This document shows positions 8,497 through 17,510 of a stretch of DNA of 64,000 nt, in pieces. The notes under the pieces were generated by a model, which was not told where the DNA came from, made no database searches, and saw only the letters and a program-made list of their open reading frames with translations. The translations under genes were made by a program, and so were the position numbers. This DNA is from Acidobacteriota bacterium. Lineage in GTDB: Bacteria; Acidobacteriota; Terriglobia; Acidiferrales; UBA7541. Numbering within the stretch: position 1 is the stretch's first letter; each line of letters begins with the position of its first letter. The stretch is from assembly GCA_013289835.1 (NCBI GenBank), contig JABCZG010000021.1, forward strand, positions 1 to 64,000, in the 5' to 3' direction.

Positions 8497-10140
8497 ATGA
8501 AAGCATGGAAGCCAGCTCTTTTCGTTTGCACCATCACAGCGATCGCCGTGGTCCTTTATTTGGCGCGGGTGATTTGGCATGGATTTAGCACAGCGGATGA
8601 GCCGTCTTATGTCGAGAGAGTGGCTGCTCGAGCTGCCCGGAATTTAGCGATTCCGCGAAAAGCACGGCTGGAAGCAAATCCATGGAAACCCACGCCCGAT
8701 GTTCTGAAAGAAGCGCGGGAGAGTTTCCTGGACCGCTGTGCGGTATGCCACGGTCAGGACGGCTCCGGACAGAGCGAGGTTGGCCGCAACTTATATCCAA
8801 AGGTACCGGATTTGCGCCGGCCGCAGACTCAGAACCTCACTGACGGTGAGATTCGCTACATCATTCGCAATGGCGTGCGGCTGACGGGCATGCCGGGCTG
8901 GGCCAGGCCCCACGACGAACAGAGCGACGACAGTTGGAAGCTGGTTCTGTTCATTCGGAACCTGCGTCAGCTAACGGCGGAAGAAGAGCAGCAACAGGCA
9001 ACGACAACGGCTTCCGCGCGCTACCTCGGTTCGCTATCCTGCAAAAAGTGCCACGAGCAAATCTACGAACACTGGCAAAAAACGCCGATGGCCAACATCG
9101 TCCGCGACCCGCGTGAGCATCCAGAGGCCATCCTTCCCGATCTTTCGACAAATCACATTGCCAAATTTACGAAGGAACAGGTCGCGCTGGTTTACGGAAG
9201 CATCTGGAAGCAGCGTTACTTCACAAAAATCGGTGACGATTATTTTCCAGAGCCGGCGCAGTGGGATGTGACCAACAAAGTGTGGCGTCCCTATTTCGTT
9301 GCAAAAGGCACCGACTGGTGGGAGCCATTTTATCCGCCAGACAACATGCAACGGCCCACGGGCCCAACCTGCGACGGCTGCCATTCGGTGGACTACAACA
9401 TCCGCACCAAGCAGGTGGCGGAGTGGAACGTGGGCTGCGAGAAGTGCCACGGCCCGGGAAGCGAACACGCGGAGCATCCCGCTCGGGGAAATATCCTGAA
9501 TCCGGCGCGGATGAATTACGTGCAGGCAAACGACAGCTGCATGCAGTGCCATTCCCAGGGGCGGCCGCTCAGCAGCCCAATTGAAGGGAAATACTACGAC
9601 TGGCCCGTCGGCTATCGTGTGGGACTGAATCTTGGCGATTATTGGAGCCTTGAGGAACATACGCTGGGGCAGACGAGCTTCACGCATTACGCGGATGGCA
9701 CCGCTCACAAGAATCGCATGCAGGGAAATGACTTTGTCCAAAGCGTGATGTACCGCCGTGGAGTGACATGCTTCAGCTGTCATGATGTGCATGGAACGAA
9801 GAACTACGCGCAGTTGCGAAACCCCGCGGAGCAACTCTGCCTGGATTGCCACGGTCCGCTTTCGCTGAACGGTCCGCGCACCGCTACGATCGAAGAGCAT
9901 ACGCATCACAAAAAGGGGTCGGCAGGAAGCAGTTGCGTGGCATGCCATATGCCGAAGATCGAGACCACGATCGCGAACGTCACGGTGCGAGCGCACACGT
10001 TTGCATTTGTCACCCCAGCCATGACCGACAAATACAAAATACCCAATCCGTGTACCTCTTGCCACGCTGACAAGTCCACCGCGTGGGCCAGCGAAGCCCT
10101 GCGTCACTGGCCGGAGCGTTCTCCATGGCGCATGGAATGA
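8497..10140 (+). CDS. Nine-heme c-type cytochrome
   Basis: A 547-residue exported electron carrier. Residues 8-27 form a membrane anchor or uncleaved signal. Nine CxxCH heme-binding motifs follow: the first (CAVCH, about 81-85) sits in a class I-like mono-heme domain with a GMPGW axial-Met region near 131-135, and the other eight (CKKCH, CDGCH, CEKCH, CMQCH, CFSCH, CLDCH, CVACH, CTSCH) fall between about 182 and 523. Many extra histidines could be distal ligands. This fusion of a mono-heme domain to a multiheme module suggests a role in periplasmic redox chemistry or extracellular electron transfer. A beta-propeller gene starts about 62 bases downstream, probably in the same transcript. The substrate is unknown. 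Confidence 0.88.
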   Translation: MKAWKPALFVCTITAIAVVLYLARVIWHGFSTADEPSYVERVAARAARNLAIPRKARLEANPWKPTPDVLKEARESFLDRCAVCHGQDGSGQSEVGRNLYPKVPDLRRPQTQNLTDGEIRYIIRNGVRLTGMPGWARPHDEQSDDSWKLVLFIRNLRQLTAEEEQQQATTTASARYLGSLSCKKCHEQIYEHWQKTPMANIVRDPREHPEAILPDLSTNHIAKFTKEQVALVYGSIWKQRYFTKIGDDYFPEPAQWDVTNKVWRPYFVAKGTDWWEPFYPPDNMQRPTGPTCDGCHSVDYNIRTKQVAEWNVGCEKCHGPGSEHAEHPARGNILNPARMNYVQANDSCMQCHSQGRPLSSPIEGKYYDWPVGYRVGLNLGDYWSLEEHTLGQTSFTHYADGTAHKNRMQGNDFVQSVMYRRGVTCFSCHDVHGTKNYAQLRNPAEQLCLDCHGPLSLNGPRTATIEEHTHHKKGSAGSSCVACHMPKIETTIANVTVRAHTFAFVTPAMTDKYKIPNPCTSCHADKSTAWASEALRHWPERSPWRME

Positions 10141-10202
10141 GGGCCGCACGCAAAGTCATTTGCGGGTGGTTGCCAAAGTTTCCAAGATTCTCAGGAGGGA
10201 TG

Positions 10203-11228
10203 ATGAAAATGGGACGCGGAAGTGCCTCAATGGTGTTCCTCGTTTTGTGCGGAACGATTCCGCTGCGCGCGCAAGAAAACTCGCCGCCTCAGGATGCGCG
10301 GCCACTGGTTTTGACGGAGGCGATTCCACTAGAGAACATCAAGGGCCGCTTCGATCACTTCGGCACCAGCGGAAGAAAACTGTTTATTTCCGCGCTTGGC
10401 AACAATACGGTCGAGGTCATCGATGTCAGCGGAAGAACGCTGGAGCAAACGATTACGGGTGTGCCGAACCCGCAGGGAGTTGTCTACGCAGCTGACGCGA
10501 ACGAACTCTTTGTCGCGAGCAGCAAAGGGAAGCTATACATCTATGACGGGTCTTCTTTCAATCTGTTGACGGCGATTGACTTCCACGGAGACGTTGACAA
10601 CCTGCGGTACGACGCGGCGAACAAGCGCGTCTATGTTGGATATGGCGACGAAGAGACGGCTGCGATTGGGGCCGTGGACGTAATGACCAACAAACGTACG
10701 GACGAGGAGTACAAGCTTGGAGCCCACCCGGAGTCGTTTCAGCTGGAAGCGGATGGGCCGAATATCTATGTCAATCTGCCCGACCTGAAGCAGATTGCCG
10801 TTATTAATCGCAGCACTCACACGATTTCCCGGTGGCCCTTATCCCTGGAACACAATTTTCCCATGGCGCTCGATGAGGCGGATCACAGGTTGTTCATTGG
10901 CACTCACCAACCGGCGCGCTTGGCGGTCTTTGACACGCGATCGGGGAAGTTGATTGCCGCGCTACCGAGCGTCCAGGACGCTGATGACCTGTACTACGAC
11001 GCCGCGAGGAAGCGCGTTTATGTGGCTGGGGGAGAAGGCTTCATCTACGCGTTTCAACAGAGGGACCCTGACCACTATGAACTGCTAGCCAAGATTCCCA
11101 CGGCGCTGGGCGCGCGCACGGCCGGATATTTCGGCAAGGGAAAGAAGGGCTTCGACCGGTTTTTCCTGGCAGTTCCCGCACGAGCAGATCACGGCGCTGA
11201 GGTTTGGATTTACACCGTGCAGGATTGA
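10203..11228 (+). CDS. Secreted YVTN/YncE-type beta-propeller protein
   Basis: A 341-residue secreted protein with a signal peptide (SASMVFLVLCGTIPLRAQ) followed by repeated blades of the type GRKLFISALGNNTVEVIDVSG and RLFIGTHQPARLAVFDTRSG, about 40-45 residues each, giving a six- or seven-bladed propeller. An AGGAGG site at 10193-10198 precedes three in-frame ATG codons (10200, 10203, 10209); 10203 or 10209 fits best. Its position directly after the multiheme cytochrome suggests a periplasmic partner or scaffold. No enzymatic residues are visible. Confidence 0.8.
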   Translation: MKMGRGSASMVFLVLCGTIPLRAQENSPPQDARPLVLTEAIPLENIKGRFDHFGTSGRKLFISALGNNTVEVIDVSGRTLEQTITGVPNPQGVVYAADANELFVASSKGKLYIYDGSSFNLLTAIDFHGDVDNLRYDAANKRVYVGYGDEETAAIGAVDVMTNKRTDEEYKLGAHPESFQLEADGPNIYVNLPDLKQIAVINRSTHTISRWPLSLEHNFPMALDEADHRLFIGTHQPARLAVFDTRSGKLIAALPSVQDADDLYYDAARKRVYVAGGEGFIYAFQQRDPDHYELLAKIPTALGARTAGYFGKGKKGFDRFFLAVPARADHGAEVWIYTVQD

Positions 11229-11285
11229 CCAGGCCGGTGGCCGCGCTTTACATGCGAAGAACGACTTGGGGGCGGGGGGAGAGAA

Positions 11286-11335
11286 AAGCAGAAGGCAGAA
11301 ACTAGAAATTGGAAAGTGAAAATTGGAAAAGCGAA
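11286..11335. repeat. Dispersed purine-rich repeat, GAAACTAGAA type
   Basis: CAGAAACTAGAAATTGG is followed by imperfect copies of GAAAATTGGAAAAGCGAAGAG. The end AAAAGCGAA also appears in the copies at 17896-17932 and, as GAGCGAAG, at 23606-23655. Confidence 0.5.
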
Positions 11336-11339
11336 GAGA

Positions 11340-11359
11340 GGGCACGATTTATCGTGCCC
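11340..11359. repeat. REP-like hairpin
   Basis: A perfect stem pairs GGGCACGA (11340-11347) with TCGTGCCC (11352-11359) around a TTTA loop. No T-run follows, so it is more like a repetitive palindromic element than a terminator. Confidence 0.5.
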
Positions 11360-11604
11360 CTACGCATAACAAAGGCAGTACCCTCGCAGCGCCAATCTGG
11401 AGATTCATCCCGTCAACCTCGCGGGATGGAGAAGAGGTTGGCGCTCCCGGGAGCGGCGGCTTGCTGGGGGCGGGGCGCAGGAGTAGGATGCTGGGCGACG
11501 CTGAATCTCGCCGGAACCCCTCCAGCCTATCCCCGAGACACAACGTAAGATTGCTGCACTCTGCCGGGAAAACGGCGCGGGTGTGCTGTCTCCAGGAGGG
11601 TTCG

Positions 11605-12048
11605 ATGTGGAATAAGAAGAGCACCGAGGCGATGAGTGCCGTGGATGCGGCTGCGGAGCATGCGACGGGGTGGCTGGGGTCGAGCCTGCGCGTGAAAGGC
11701 GACATCACCGGGACCGAGGATTTGATGATCGAGGGCTTGGTCGAGGGACAAATCCAGCTGGATGGGCGGAAGCTGACGGTGGGACCGGCGGCGAAGGTCA
11801 CGGCGGACATCAATGCCCGCGACGTGGTGGTGTACGGCTACGTGAAGGGGAACGTGCGCGCGAAGGGGCGAGTGGAGATCAAGAAGGACGGCGCAGTGAT
11901 CGGTAATTTGACTACGGCACAGATCATGATTGAGGACGGTGCGGACTTCAAAGGATCGATCGAGATTGACAGGGGCGCGGCGGAGGAAGCGAACAAGGGC
12001 GTTGCCTCGCGAGCGGCGGCGGCGGGCGCGGGGACGAAGAGCGCTTAG
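11605..12048 (+). CDS. Bactofilin family cytoskeletal protein
   Basis: A 147-residue polymer-forming protein. The central right-handed beta-helix of the bactofilin (DUF583) family is clear from about residue 28 to 118: LRVKGDITGTEDLMIEG, VEGQIQLDGRKLTVGP, INARDVVVYGYVKGNVRAKGRVEI and ADFKGSIEI. Short disordered tails flank it, with an Ala/Gly-rich C-terminus. Bactofilins assemble into membrane-associated filaments that help shape cells or place proteins. The ATG at 11605 has AGGAGG five bases upstream, so the longer frame from 11323 is not the start. Confidence 0.88.
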   Translation: MWNKKSTEAMSAVDAAAEHATGWLGSSLRVKGDITGTEDLMIEGLVEGQIQLDGRKLTVGPAAKVTADINARDVVVYGYVKGNVRAKGRVEIKKDGAVIGNLTTAQIMIEDGADFKGSIEIDRGAAEEANKGVASRAAAAGAGTKSA

Positions 12049-12546
12049 GGCTTCAGCATTGCGGCAAAAGCTGTACCCCTCCTACCGCGGGCAGGCCTGA
12101 GAAGCGCAGGGTTGCGGCAATCGGCTATTCCCGAGGGGGTTTACTAACCGTCGGAAAAAGAGCACAGGCAAGAGTGCCTGTGCTACTAAAGACCGGCCAC
12201 CAAGGGAGGCTGGCCGACCCGCCCGGGAAGTATTAACAAGGGCAAATTCAACGGGGGGCGGTGATTCGCGTCGTACTGGTAAGGCTTTTCTTATGAGCGG
12301 TTTAGAATGGTATTTACCGATTCGGGGAGTACTTTTTCCGGATTGGATTCCCACCTTTTTCCTCGACCCTATAATTGTCCCATGCGGCGGCTAATCGGAC
12401 CTAAGATTGCCCCAAAACGGCGCAAAACCTCCTTCGAAATCCGGTGTTAGTAGTTGTAGTAGAAGGCGGGCCGGTTTGAATTCCTGATGGGCTTTTACAG
12501 ATTGAAAACTGGCGCTGAACAAATTCGATTAAGGGAGGAACTTGTA
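12049..12546. other. Intergenic interval with hairpins and a possible promoter
   Basis: It holds two hairpin elements (12161-12184 and 12194-12216) and a perfect TATAAT at 12370-12375 that may be the -10 box of the YXWGXW gene. The best -35 candidate (TTGGAT, 12343-12348) is 21 bases away, which is long. I see no gene. Confidence 0.45.
12161..12184. repeat. REP-like hairpin with 10-base perfect stem
   Basis: AGCACAGGCA (12161-12170) pairs perfectly with TGCCTGTGCT (12175-12184) around an AGAG loop. On the minus strand it is followed by CTTTTT, so it would also act as a minus-strand intrinsic terminator, but no minus-strand gene ends here. A second, looser hairpin (12194-12199 with 12211-12216) follows at once. 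Confidence 0.55.
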
Positions 12547-13479
12547 ATGCGCAAGCTAACATTTGTTCGAGGACTTCTTCTTGCGTTCTGCCTGGCGTTA
12601 GGGCTGATGTGCATGGCGTCTAGTGCGTCGGCGCAGATCTCGGTGGGCATTTCGGTGCACGTTGGACCGCCGGCGCTGCCGGTTTATGTTCAACCGCCGT
12701 GCCCGACGGAAGGGTTTCTCTGGACGCCGGGTTATTGGGCGTATGGCGACGCCGGCTATTACTGGGTGCCCGGCGTATGGGTGGCCCCGCCGAGCCCGGG
12801 CTTGCTGTGGACTCCCGGATACTGGGGCTACGCCGGTGGCGTTTATGGGTTTCATGCCGGGTATTGGGGACCGCACGTGGGATTCTACGGCGGGGTGAAT
12901 TACGGATTCGGTTATGGCGGAGCGGGCTTCGTGGGCGGCGAATGGCGCGGCGGACACTTCGCGTATAACACTGCGGTGCTGAACGTCAACACGACGGTGA
13001 TCCACAACACCTTCGTCGACAAGACGGTTATAGTGAACACGACGGTGGTCAGCCATGCGAGTTTCAACGGCGGCCCCGGCGGAACGACCGCGGTCGCGAC
13101 GACGCAGGAGCGCGCGGCCGAGAATGAGCATCACTTCCAACCGACGTCCGAACAGATGTCCCATGAGCATACCGCCAGCATGGACAAGTCTAATTTCGCA
13201 TCGATGAATCACGGGCGGCCGGCGAATCCTGCGATGAGCAAAGTCGGGGAACGCGCCGAAAATCAGCAGAAGCGAATCGCCAATGGCGTCGCCAGCGGGA
13301 AAATGACGCCGGGCGAGACGGCCAAGGTCGAAAAGCAGGAGCAGCACATCAATAAGCAAGTGAAAGCGGATCGCGAGGCCAACGGCGGCAAGCTGACTGA
13401 CAAGGAAAAGAAACAGGTGAACAAGGAACAGAACAAGACGAGTAAGGAGATTAAGGAAGACAAGAAAGGTAAAGAATAG
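12547..13479 (+). CDS. Secreted YXWGXW-repeat protein
   Basis: A 310-residue exported protein. A signal peptide (about 1-29, ending SASAQ) is followed by three or more Trp/Tyr/Gly repeats of the form LWTPGYWAYGDAGYYWVPGVW between about 55 and 115. Next come a Gly/Tyr-rich stretch, a Val/Thr/Asn-rich strand region (NVNTTVIHNTF), and a long Lys/Glu/Gln-rich C-terminal half (about 200-310) that is probably disordered or coiled coil. The repeat is common in acidobacterial envelope proteins of unknown function. The ATG at 12547 fits the signal peptide and follows GGGAGGA. A strong terminator follows the gene. Confidence 0.8.
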   Translation: MRKLTFVRGLLLAFCLALGLMCMASSASAQISVGISVHVGPPALPVYVQPPCPTEGFLWTPGYWAYGDAGYYWVPGVWVAPPSPGLLWTPGYWGYAGGVYGFHAGYWGPHVGFYGGVNYGFGYGGAGFVGGEWRGGHFAYNTAVLNVNTTVIHNTFVDKTVIVNTTVVSHASFNGGPGGTTAVATTQERAAENEHHFQPTSEQMSHEHTASMDKSNFASMNHGRPANPAMSKVGERAENQQKRIANGVASGKMTPGETAKVEKQEQHINKQVKADREANGGKLTDKEKKQVNKEQNKTSKEIKEDKKGKE

Positions 13480-13526
13480 AACCTATAGTCATTCGCAAAA
13501 GAATTTGGCGAGCGTCTGATTAACCG

Positions 13527-13562
13527 AACCCGGGAGGCGAAGTTGCCTCCCGGGTTTTTTTG
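13527..13562 (+). terminator. Intrinsic terminator
   Basis: A perfect 12-base stem (13527-13538 with 13545-13556) and a 6-base loop are followed by a T-run (TTTTTTTT including the stem end). It lies 47 bases after the YXWGXW gene stop and should end that transcript. Confidence 0.9.
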
Positions 13563-13646
13563 TTGCGCGTTTTTTATACCAGTGCATCCGGACCGAGAAG
13601 ATCAGACTGTGATTCGCACGCCGCAGCAGTCCGTGGTACGTCGCGC

Positions 13647-14228
13647 TCAGCGTGGACGGGTCGTGAGGCCGGCTTGTTTCCAGAGCTTGTCCCAGTGCCA
13701 GATGCCGGGAGTTTTGTCGAGGAGGCGGTAGCCGAGCTGGTGGGCGAGCATTAAAATTTGACCGCGATGATGGGCCTCGTGCGCGAACATGTAGGTGAAC
13801 ATGGTGCCTCCGGCGGGCCACGTTGGCATCCAACTATCGCGGAAGAATTTTGTGACGCGGCGATGCGGAGCGGCCGAGAGAGCGTCCGTCAACATGCGCA
13901 GGCACTGCGCGGCGCTTTTCCGGTGCGCGGAGGCAGCCTGCTTGATGGTGCAGCGGTGGGGATCGAGTGGCGGCAGACACTTCAGATGTGGCGCGGAACG
14001 CTTCAGCCACTTCAGACGGCAGTTGTGCAGATGCGCGAAGATGGCCGCGATGGTGCGGCCCCCGCCTTTTGGACCGGGCGGCTGGGCGCGCCAGGCACGC
14101 GGGTCGAGGCTTAAGAAGATGAGTTGATTCATGGCGTCGTTGCTCGCGTAGGTTTCGAGCAGGGTGTTGCGAATCTCGGCCAGGGCAGCATGGGATGAGA
14201 GTGTCGGCGCGTGGGAACGTGGTGCCAT
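13647..14228 (-). CDS. DinB family protein
   Basis: A 193-residue four-helix-bundle protein of the DinB/YfiT superfamily. The metal-binding histidine pattern is visible: IFAHLHNCRLKW near 65-75 and HEAHHRGQILMLAHQLGY near 147-164. Members are metal-dependent enzymes, often thiol transferases, or stress proteins, and most are uncharacterised. The ATG at 14228 has GGTGGAG upstream and is preferred over 14243. It is convergent with the YXWGXW gene. Confidence 0.8.
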   Translation of the reverse strand: MAPRSHAPTLSSHAALAEIRNTLLETYASNDAMNQLIFLSLDPRAWRAQPPGPKGGGRTIAAIFAHLHNCRLKWLKRSAPHLKCLPPLDPHRCTIKQAASAHRKSAAQCLRMLTDALSAAPHRRVTKFFRDSWMPTWPAGGTMFTYMFAHEAHHRGQILMLAHQLGYRLLDKTPGIWHWDKLWKQAGLTTRPR

Positions 14229-14243
14229 CGAAGCTCCACCCAA

Positions 14244-14547
14244 TTATTGCTAGCGATGGAGGTAGGATAGCAGAGCAAGTCCTGTGGGAGGAGCGAATGA
14301 AGGAGTAGGGAAACGTACGATTACCTCGTATGTGCCCGCCGGGACTTGAGTTTGCTCTGCAGCCGTACTTTCCCGTGCATCAGATACGAGATTGATAGAA
14401 CTTTTGTGGCTTCCGGGCATCTGTTTCCTTGTGGGGCATACACGACTCTGCGGTGAAGGCAGGTTGTAGTTGTTTTCTTAGTTTGTGCGCCACAGGCCAG
14501 GCAATGGCGGGATAAGGGCAGTGGGCGGACGAAAGGACGTGAATCTT
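14244..14547. other. Divergent intergenic interval
   Basis: This region separates the DinB-family gene from the aldolase and probably contains both promoters. I see no clear -35/-10 pair, no long hairpin and no gene. Confidence 0.4.
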
Positions 14548-15435
14548 ATGCAATCGTTGCGGGAACTTTTGAAGAAAGCGGAACAGGGCGGGGTGGCGAT
14601 CGGGCATTTCAATATTTCGGACCTGGTGCTATTGAAGGCGGTGTTCGCGGCGGCGCGGGAACAGAATGTGCCGGTGTTGGTTGGATTGTCGGAGGGCGAG
14701 CGTGAGTTTGTGGGAACTCGTCCGATTGCGGCGTTCGTGCGAACTTTGCGCGAGGAATTCGATTTTCCCATTTTTCTGAATGCCGATCACACGCACTCCC
14801 TGGCGAAGGGCGTGGAAGCGGCGAAAGCTGGGTTTGACTCGATTGTTTTTGATTTGTCGGCGCTGCCCTTTGAAGAAAATATTCGGCAAACGAAGCAGGC
14901 GGTGGAGGCGCTGAAAGCGATCCATCCTGGGATGCTAGTCGAGGGAGAAATCGGGGATATCGGAACGGGCTCAGAAATTCACGACAAAGCGCCCGACCTG
15001 AAAAAGGGGCTTTCGACGCCGGAAGAGGCGAAACAGTTTGTGGAGAGCACGGGCGTGGACATCCTCGCTCCCGCGGTTGGCAATATGCACGGCATGCTCA
15101 AGAGCATGGTCGAGGGAGAAACGAAGAAGCGACTGGATATCGAGAGAATCGCTGCCATCAAACACGCGGCCGGGGTCTTCCTAACGTTGCACGGCGGCTC
15201 CGGGACCAATGATGATGACTTCCGGAAAGCCATCGTGGCGGGAATCAACATTGTGCACATCAATACGGAACTGCGGGTGGCGTGGAGAAAAGGATTGGAG
15301 CAGGGTTTAGCAAAGAATCCAGACGAAGTCGTGCCGTACAAGATTCTGCCGTCCGCGGTGGACGCAGTAAGACAGGTGGTGGCCTCGCGTTTGAGACTGT
15401 TCAATGGGGAACGGCATTTCGCGCAAGGAGTGTAG
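14548..15435 (+). CDS. Class II fructose-bisphosphate/tagatose-bisphosphate aldolase family protein
   Basis: A 295-residue zinc-dependent class II aldolase. Visible family elements are GVAIGHFNISD near 15-25, the metal-site region NADHTHS near 82-88, EGEIGDIG near 133-140, a zinc-ligand His in AVGNMHGM, LHGGSGT near 213-219 and INTELR near 239-244. It should cleave a ketose bisphosphate reversibly in the cytoplasm; sequence does not separate fructose- from tagatose-type. The ATG at 14548 gives the normal start of the fold. Confidence 0.85.
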   Translation: MQSLRELLKKAEQGGVAIGHFNISDLVLLKAVFAAAREQNVPVLVGLSEGEREFVGTRPIAAFVRTLREEFDFPIFLNADHTHSLAKGVEAAKAGFDSIVFDLSALPFEENIRQTKQAVEALKAIHPGMLVEGEIGDIGTGSEIHDKAPDLKKGLSTPEEAKQFVESTGVDILAPAVGNMHGMLKSMVEGETKKRLDIERIAAIKHAAGVFLTLHGGSGTNDDDFRKAIVAGINIVHINTELRVAWRKGLEQGLAKNPDEVVPYKILPSAVDAVRQVVASRLRLFNGERHFAQGV

Positions 15436-15579
15436 GGCCAGTTCGCAGTTTATACGGTTGTTCAGCGCACGCTGGTCATTCATGACTGCACTGAGGACTG
15501 GTTGCGATGGTTCCGCGAATCTGCTGTCGCACCGTCCTGGCGGACGACGATAAAAAACGCGGGCTTCCTTCGCCGCTGC

Positions 15580-15843
15580 TTATGCCGCTTTTTGATGCTC
15601 GCGGCCGACGGGGGCCATGTTCAGGACGGGCTGGCGGAACTCGGCGAGGCGCGCTACCGCCAGCTTGCAGCAATTCTGGAGCGTATAGAAGGTTACGACC
15701 ACCAGGGCCATCGCTGCAAAAGCCACCACGAAGAGGGCGAAGGCTGCAAGCAGTTCGCGCACGAAGTAGATCTGCGACATCGCGAAGATTACGAGAAAGC
15801 TCCAAAGCCATTTCCGAGGGTTGTCCTTGTTTTCTGCTTGCAC
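15580..15843 (-). CDS. Small membrane protein, two transmembrane segments
   Basis: An 87-residue protein starting at GTG 15843, chosen because AGGAGG (15854-15849) sits five bases upstream; the longer ATG start at 16005 has no such site and adds a low-quality leader. Residues about 12-50 are strongly hydrophobic (WLWSFLVIFAM, then LLAAFALFVVAFAAMALVVVTF). The C-terminus (RQPVLNMAPVGREHQKAA) is polar. The function is unknown. Confidence 0.6.
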   Translation of the reverse strand: MQAENKDNPRKWLWSFLVIFAMSQIYFVRELLAAFALFVVAFAAMALVVVTFYTLQNCCKLAVARLAEFRQPVLNMAPVGREHQKAA

Positions 15844-16095
15844 GGCAGCCTCCTGATTTTTGCGCCCTGGTACTTTGCCCCGGTTCCGATCCCAACCACC
15901 GCATGCATCAACAACGAGGTGCACTCTCTCGCGTTCCGAGCTGAGGAACAATGCACCGGGGATGAACTGTGGGTGGATGGGAGGTGAACTGAGGGGAGAA
16001 TCCACTTGCGGGGTTCACGCGTCAATCCTGCGTGTGGATTCGTTTCGAGCTGGTGACAGGGTGTGGGGGCATGATAGTTTCCTGGAGAGCCGAAG

Positions 16096-16923
16096 ATGCC
16101 TGAAGCAATCGCTAAGGAAAGAAGCTCATTCGAACGGGTGGTGGATGCGCCGGTCAGCCCAGGTCGCGCGGTGTTCGCGCTGGCGATGATGGCCTTGGGC
16201 GGCGAGACAATGGTGTGCGCACGCTATGTCTTTGACTCTCCGCCATTCGGCGCTCAGCACAAAGTCATTCCTGTTATCCCCTGGCTGCCCGCGATTCCCT
16301 GGCTGGCGTACGTGTTCGGCGCGGTGTGGGTGGTGTGCGGGGCGGGGCTGCTTTTCAAGAGCACAGTGCGAACGGCTGCGATGGTGGTGGGCAGTGTGCT
16401 GTTTGTGTGCGCTATAGTTTTGGAAGTGCCAAAAAATGTGGAAGATATCGGCAGCATGTCGCTGCGCACAGGAGTGTTCGAACCGATCGCGCTGGCGGCA
16501 CTTGCGTGGCTGCTGCCAGGCGCGGGCGGGACGCCGAGTTGGCTTATGCGCAGGAGCCGCTATCTGCTGGCAGTGTCGTTCATCGTGTTTGGAGTGGATC
16601 ATCTGATCGCCCTCGCGCCGATCGGGTCGCTCCTACCGAGTTGGATTCCGTGGCACGTGTTCTGGATTGGATTCTTCGGCGTGGGGTTCATCGCGGCCGG
16701 ACTGAGCATCGGCTTGAATTTTCTGCAACGATGGGGCGCTGCGGGGATCGGGCTGATGTTTGCGATTTGGGTGTTTACGCTGCATCTCCCCAGGGTTCTG
16801 GGGCTTTACGGGATTCCGGGAGCACCGCACAATCCCAACGAGTGGTCCAGTTTGTTCATCGCCGTGGCGTTGTGGGGAGGTTCGTGGGCGCTGGCGCGCG
16901 GGCAGAGCCGGCAGCCAAATTAG
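16096..16923 (+). CDS. DoxX-like integral membrane protein
   Basis: A 275-residue membrane protein with about eight hydrophobic segments. The pattern of two similar halves, each with RAVFALAMMALG/RYLLAVSFIVFGVDH and a later Trp-rich segment, resembles the DoxX/DoxD-like family, proposed quinone- or redox-associated. No catalytic motif is seen. Its stop overlaps the stop of the convergent gene by four bases. Confidence 0.65.
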   Translation: MPEAIAKERSSFERVVDAPVSPGRAVFALAMMALGGETMVCARYVFDSPPFGAQHKVIPVIPWLPAIPWLAYVFGAVWVVCGAGLLFKSTVRTAAMVVGSVLFVCAIVLEVPKNVEDIGSMSLRTGVFEPIALAALAWLLPGAGGTPSWLMRRSRYLLAVSFIVFGVDHLIALAPIGSLLPSWIPWHVFWIGFFGVGFIAAGLSIGLNFLQRWGAAGIGLMFAIWVFTLHLPRVLGLYGIPGAPHNPNEWSSLFIAVALWGGSWALARGQSRQPN

Positions 16924-17249
16924 TGGTCCTGCGGGGGCTTCGGTTTATAAGGGTAGCCCCAAGTCTTGGGCGCGTGAGAGCTTAGGTACTCCTCCAAGTC
17001 TGTCTCACTGATACTGTAATGCGTCTGCGGGGGCTGGTTACCGAAAACAGCCAGCTCCCGATGGAGGCGAAGCGAGCAGATCTCGGGAGCGTCTTGAAAG
17101 CGCACGCGCCGTGCTCCAAATGCTTCGTTGCCGATGGTCAGGGTAAATTCGCTGGTCTGGTTTAAGGCTCGGCGAACGACAAAGCTATACTCGCGCACGA
17201 GCGCTTTTGCTTTGAAGCCGACGTATTGGACGGTTACATTCTCGATCAT
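16920..17249 (-). CDS. Hypothetical protein
   Basis: A 109-residue soluble protein with no signal peptide. It has several beta-like segments (VTVQYVGFKAKALVREYSFVV, SEFTLTIGNEAF, RRVRFQDAPEICSLRLHREL) and a conserved-looking C-terminal (ISETDLEEYLSS). I do not recognise the family. It looks like an intact, selected gene because the segments alternate regularly and nothing competes on the other strand. Confidence 0.55.
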   Translation of the reverse strand: MIENVTVQYVGFKAKALVREYSFVVRRALNQTSEFTLTIGNEAFGARRVRFQDAPEICSLRLHRELAVFGNQPPQTHYSISETDLEEYLSSHAPKTWGYPYKPKPPQDH

Positions 17250-17510
17250 CGGATCCCTTCAGTTGAGTCGGCGAAGCGTTCTACCGGAGTGGCAACACTC
17301 GTAGCGTTAAACGCGTTCGGCCCGTTGGACGTCTTGCGGCACAGGAACCGTCGCCGTTGGGGAGCGCGACGGGAGGTGTAGATTGATGGCTAAATTATAC
17401 ACCTTTATATCGTTGAGTGCCCAACAATCGGGCGTCGCACCCTAATCTATGCGCAATGCCTTGAAAAGCACATGCAAAGCGTTCTTGTGCGGACCCTCGC
17501 CTGCCTATCG

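Larger units (their letters stand above)
11229..11604. other. Intergenic interval with repeats
   Basis: It holds a purine-rich repeat of the GAAACTAGAAA type (about 11286-11335), a 9-base-stem hairpin at 11340-11359, and the AGGAGG ribosome binding site (11594-11599) of the bactofilin gene. I see no gene. Confidence 0.5.
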
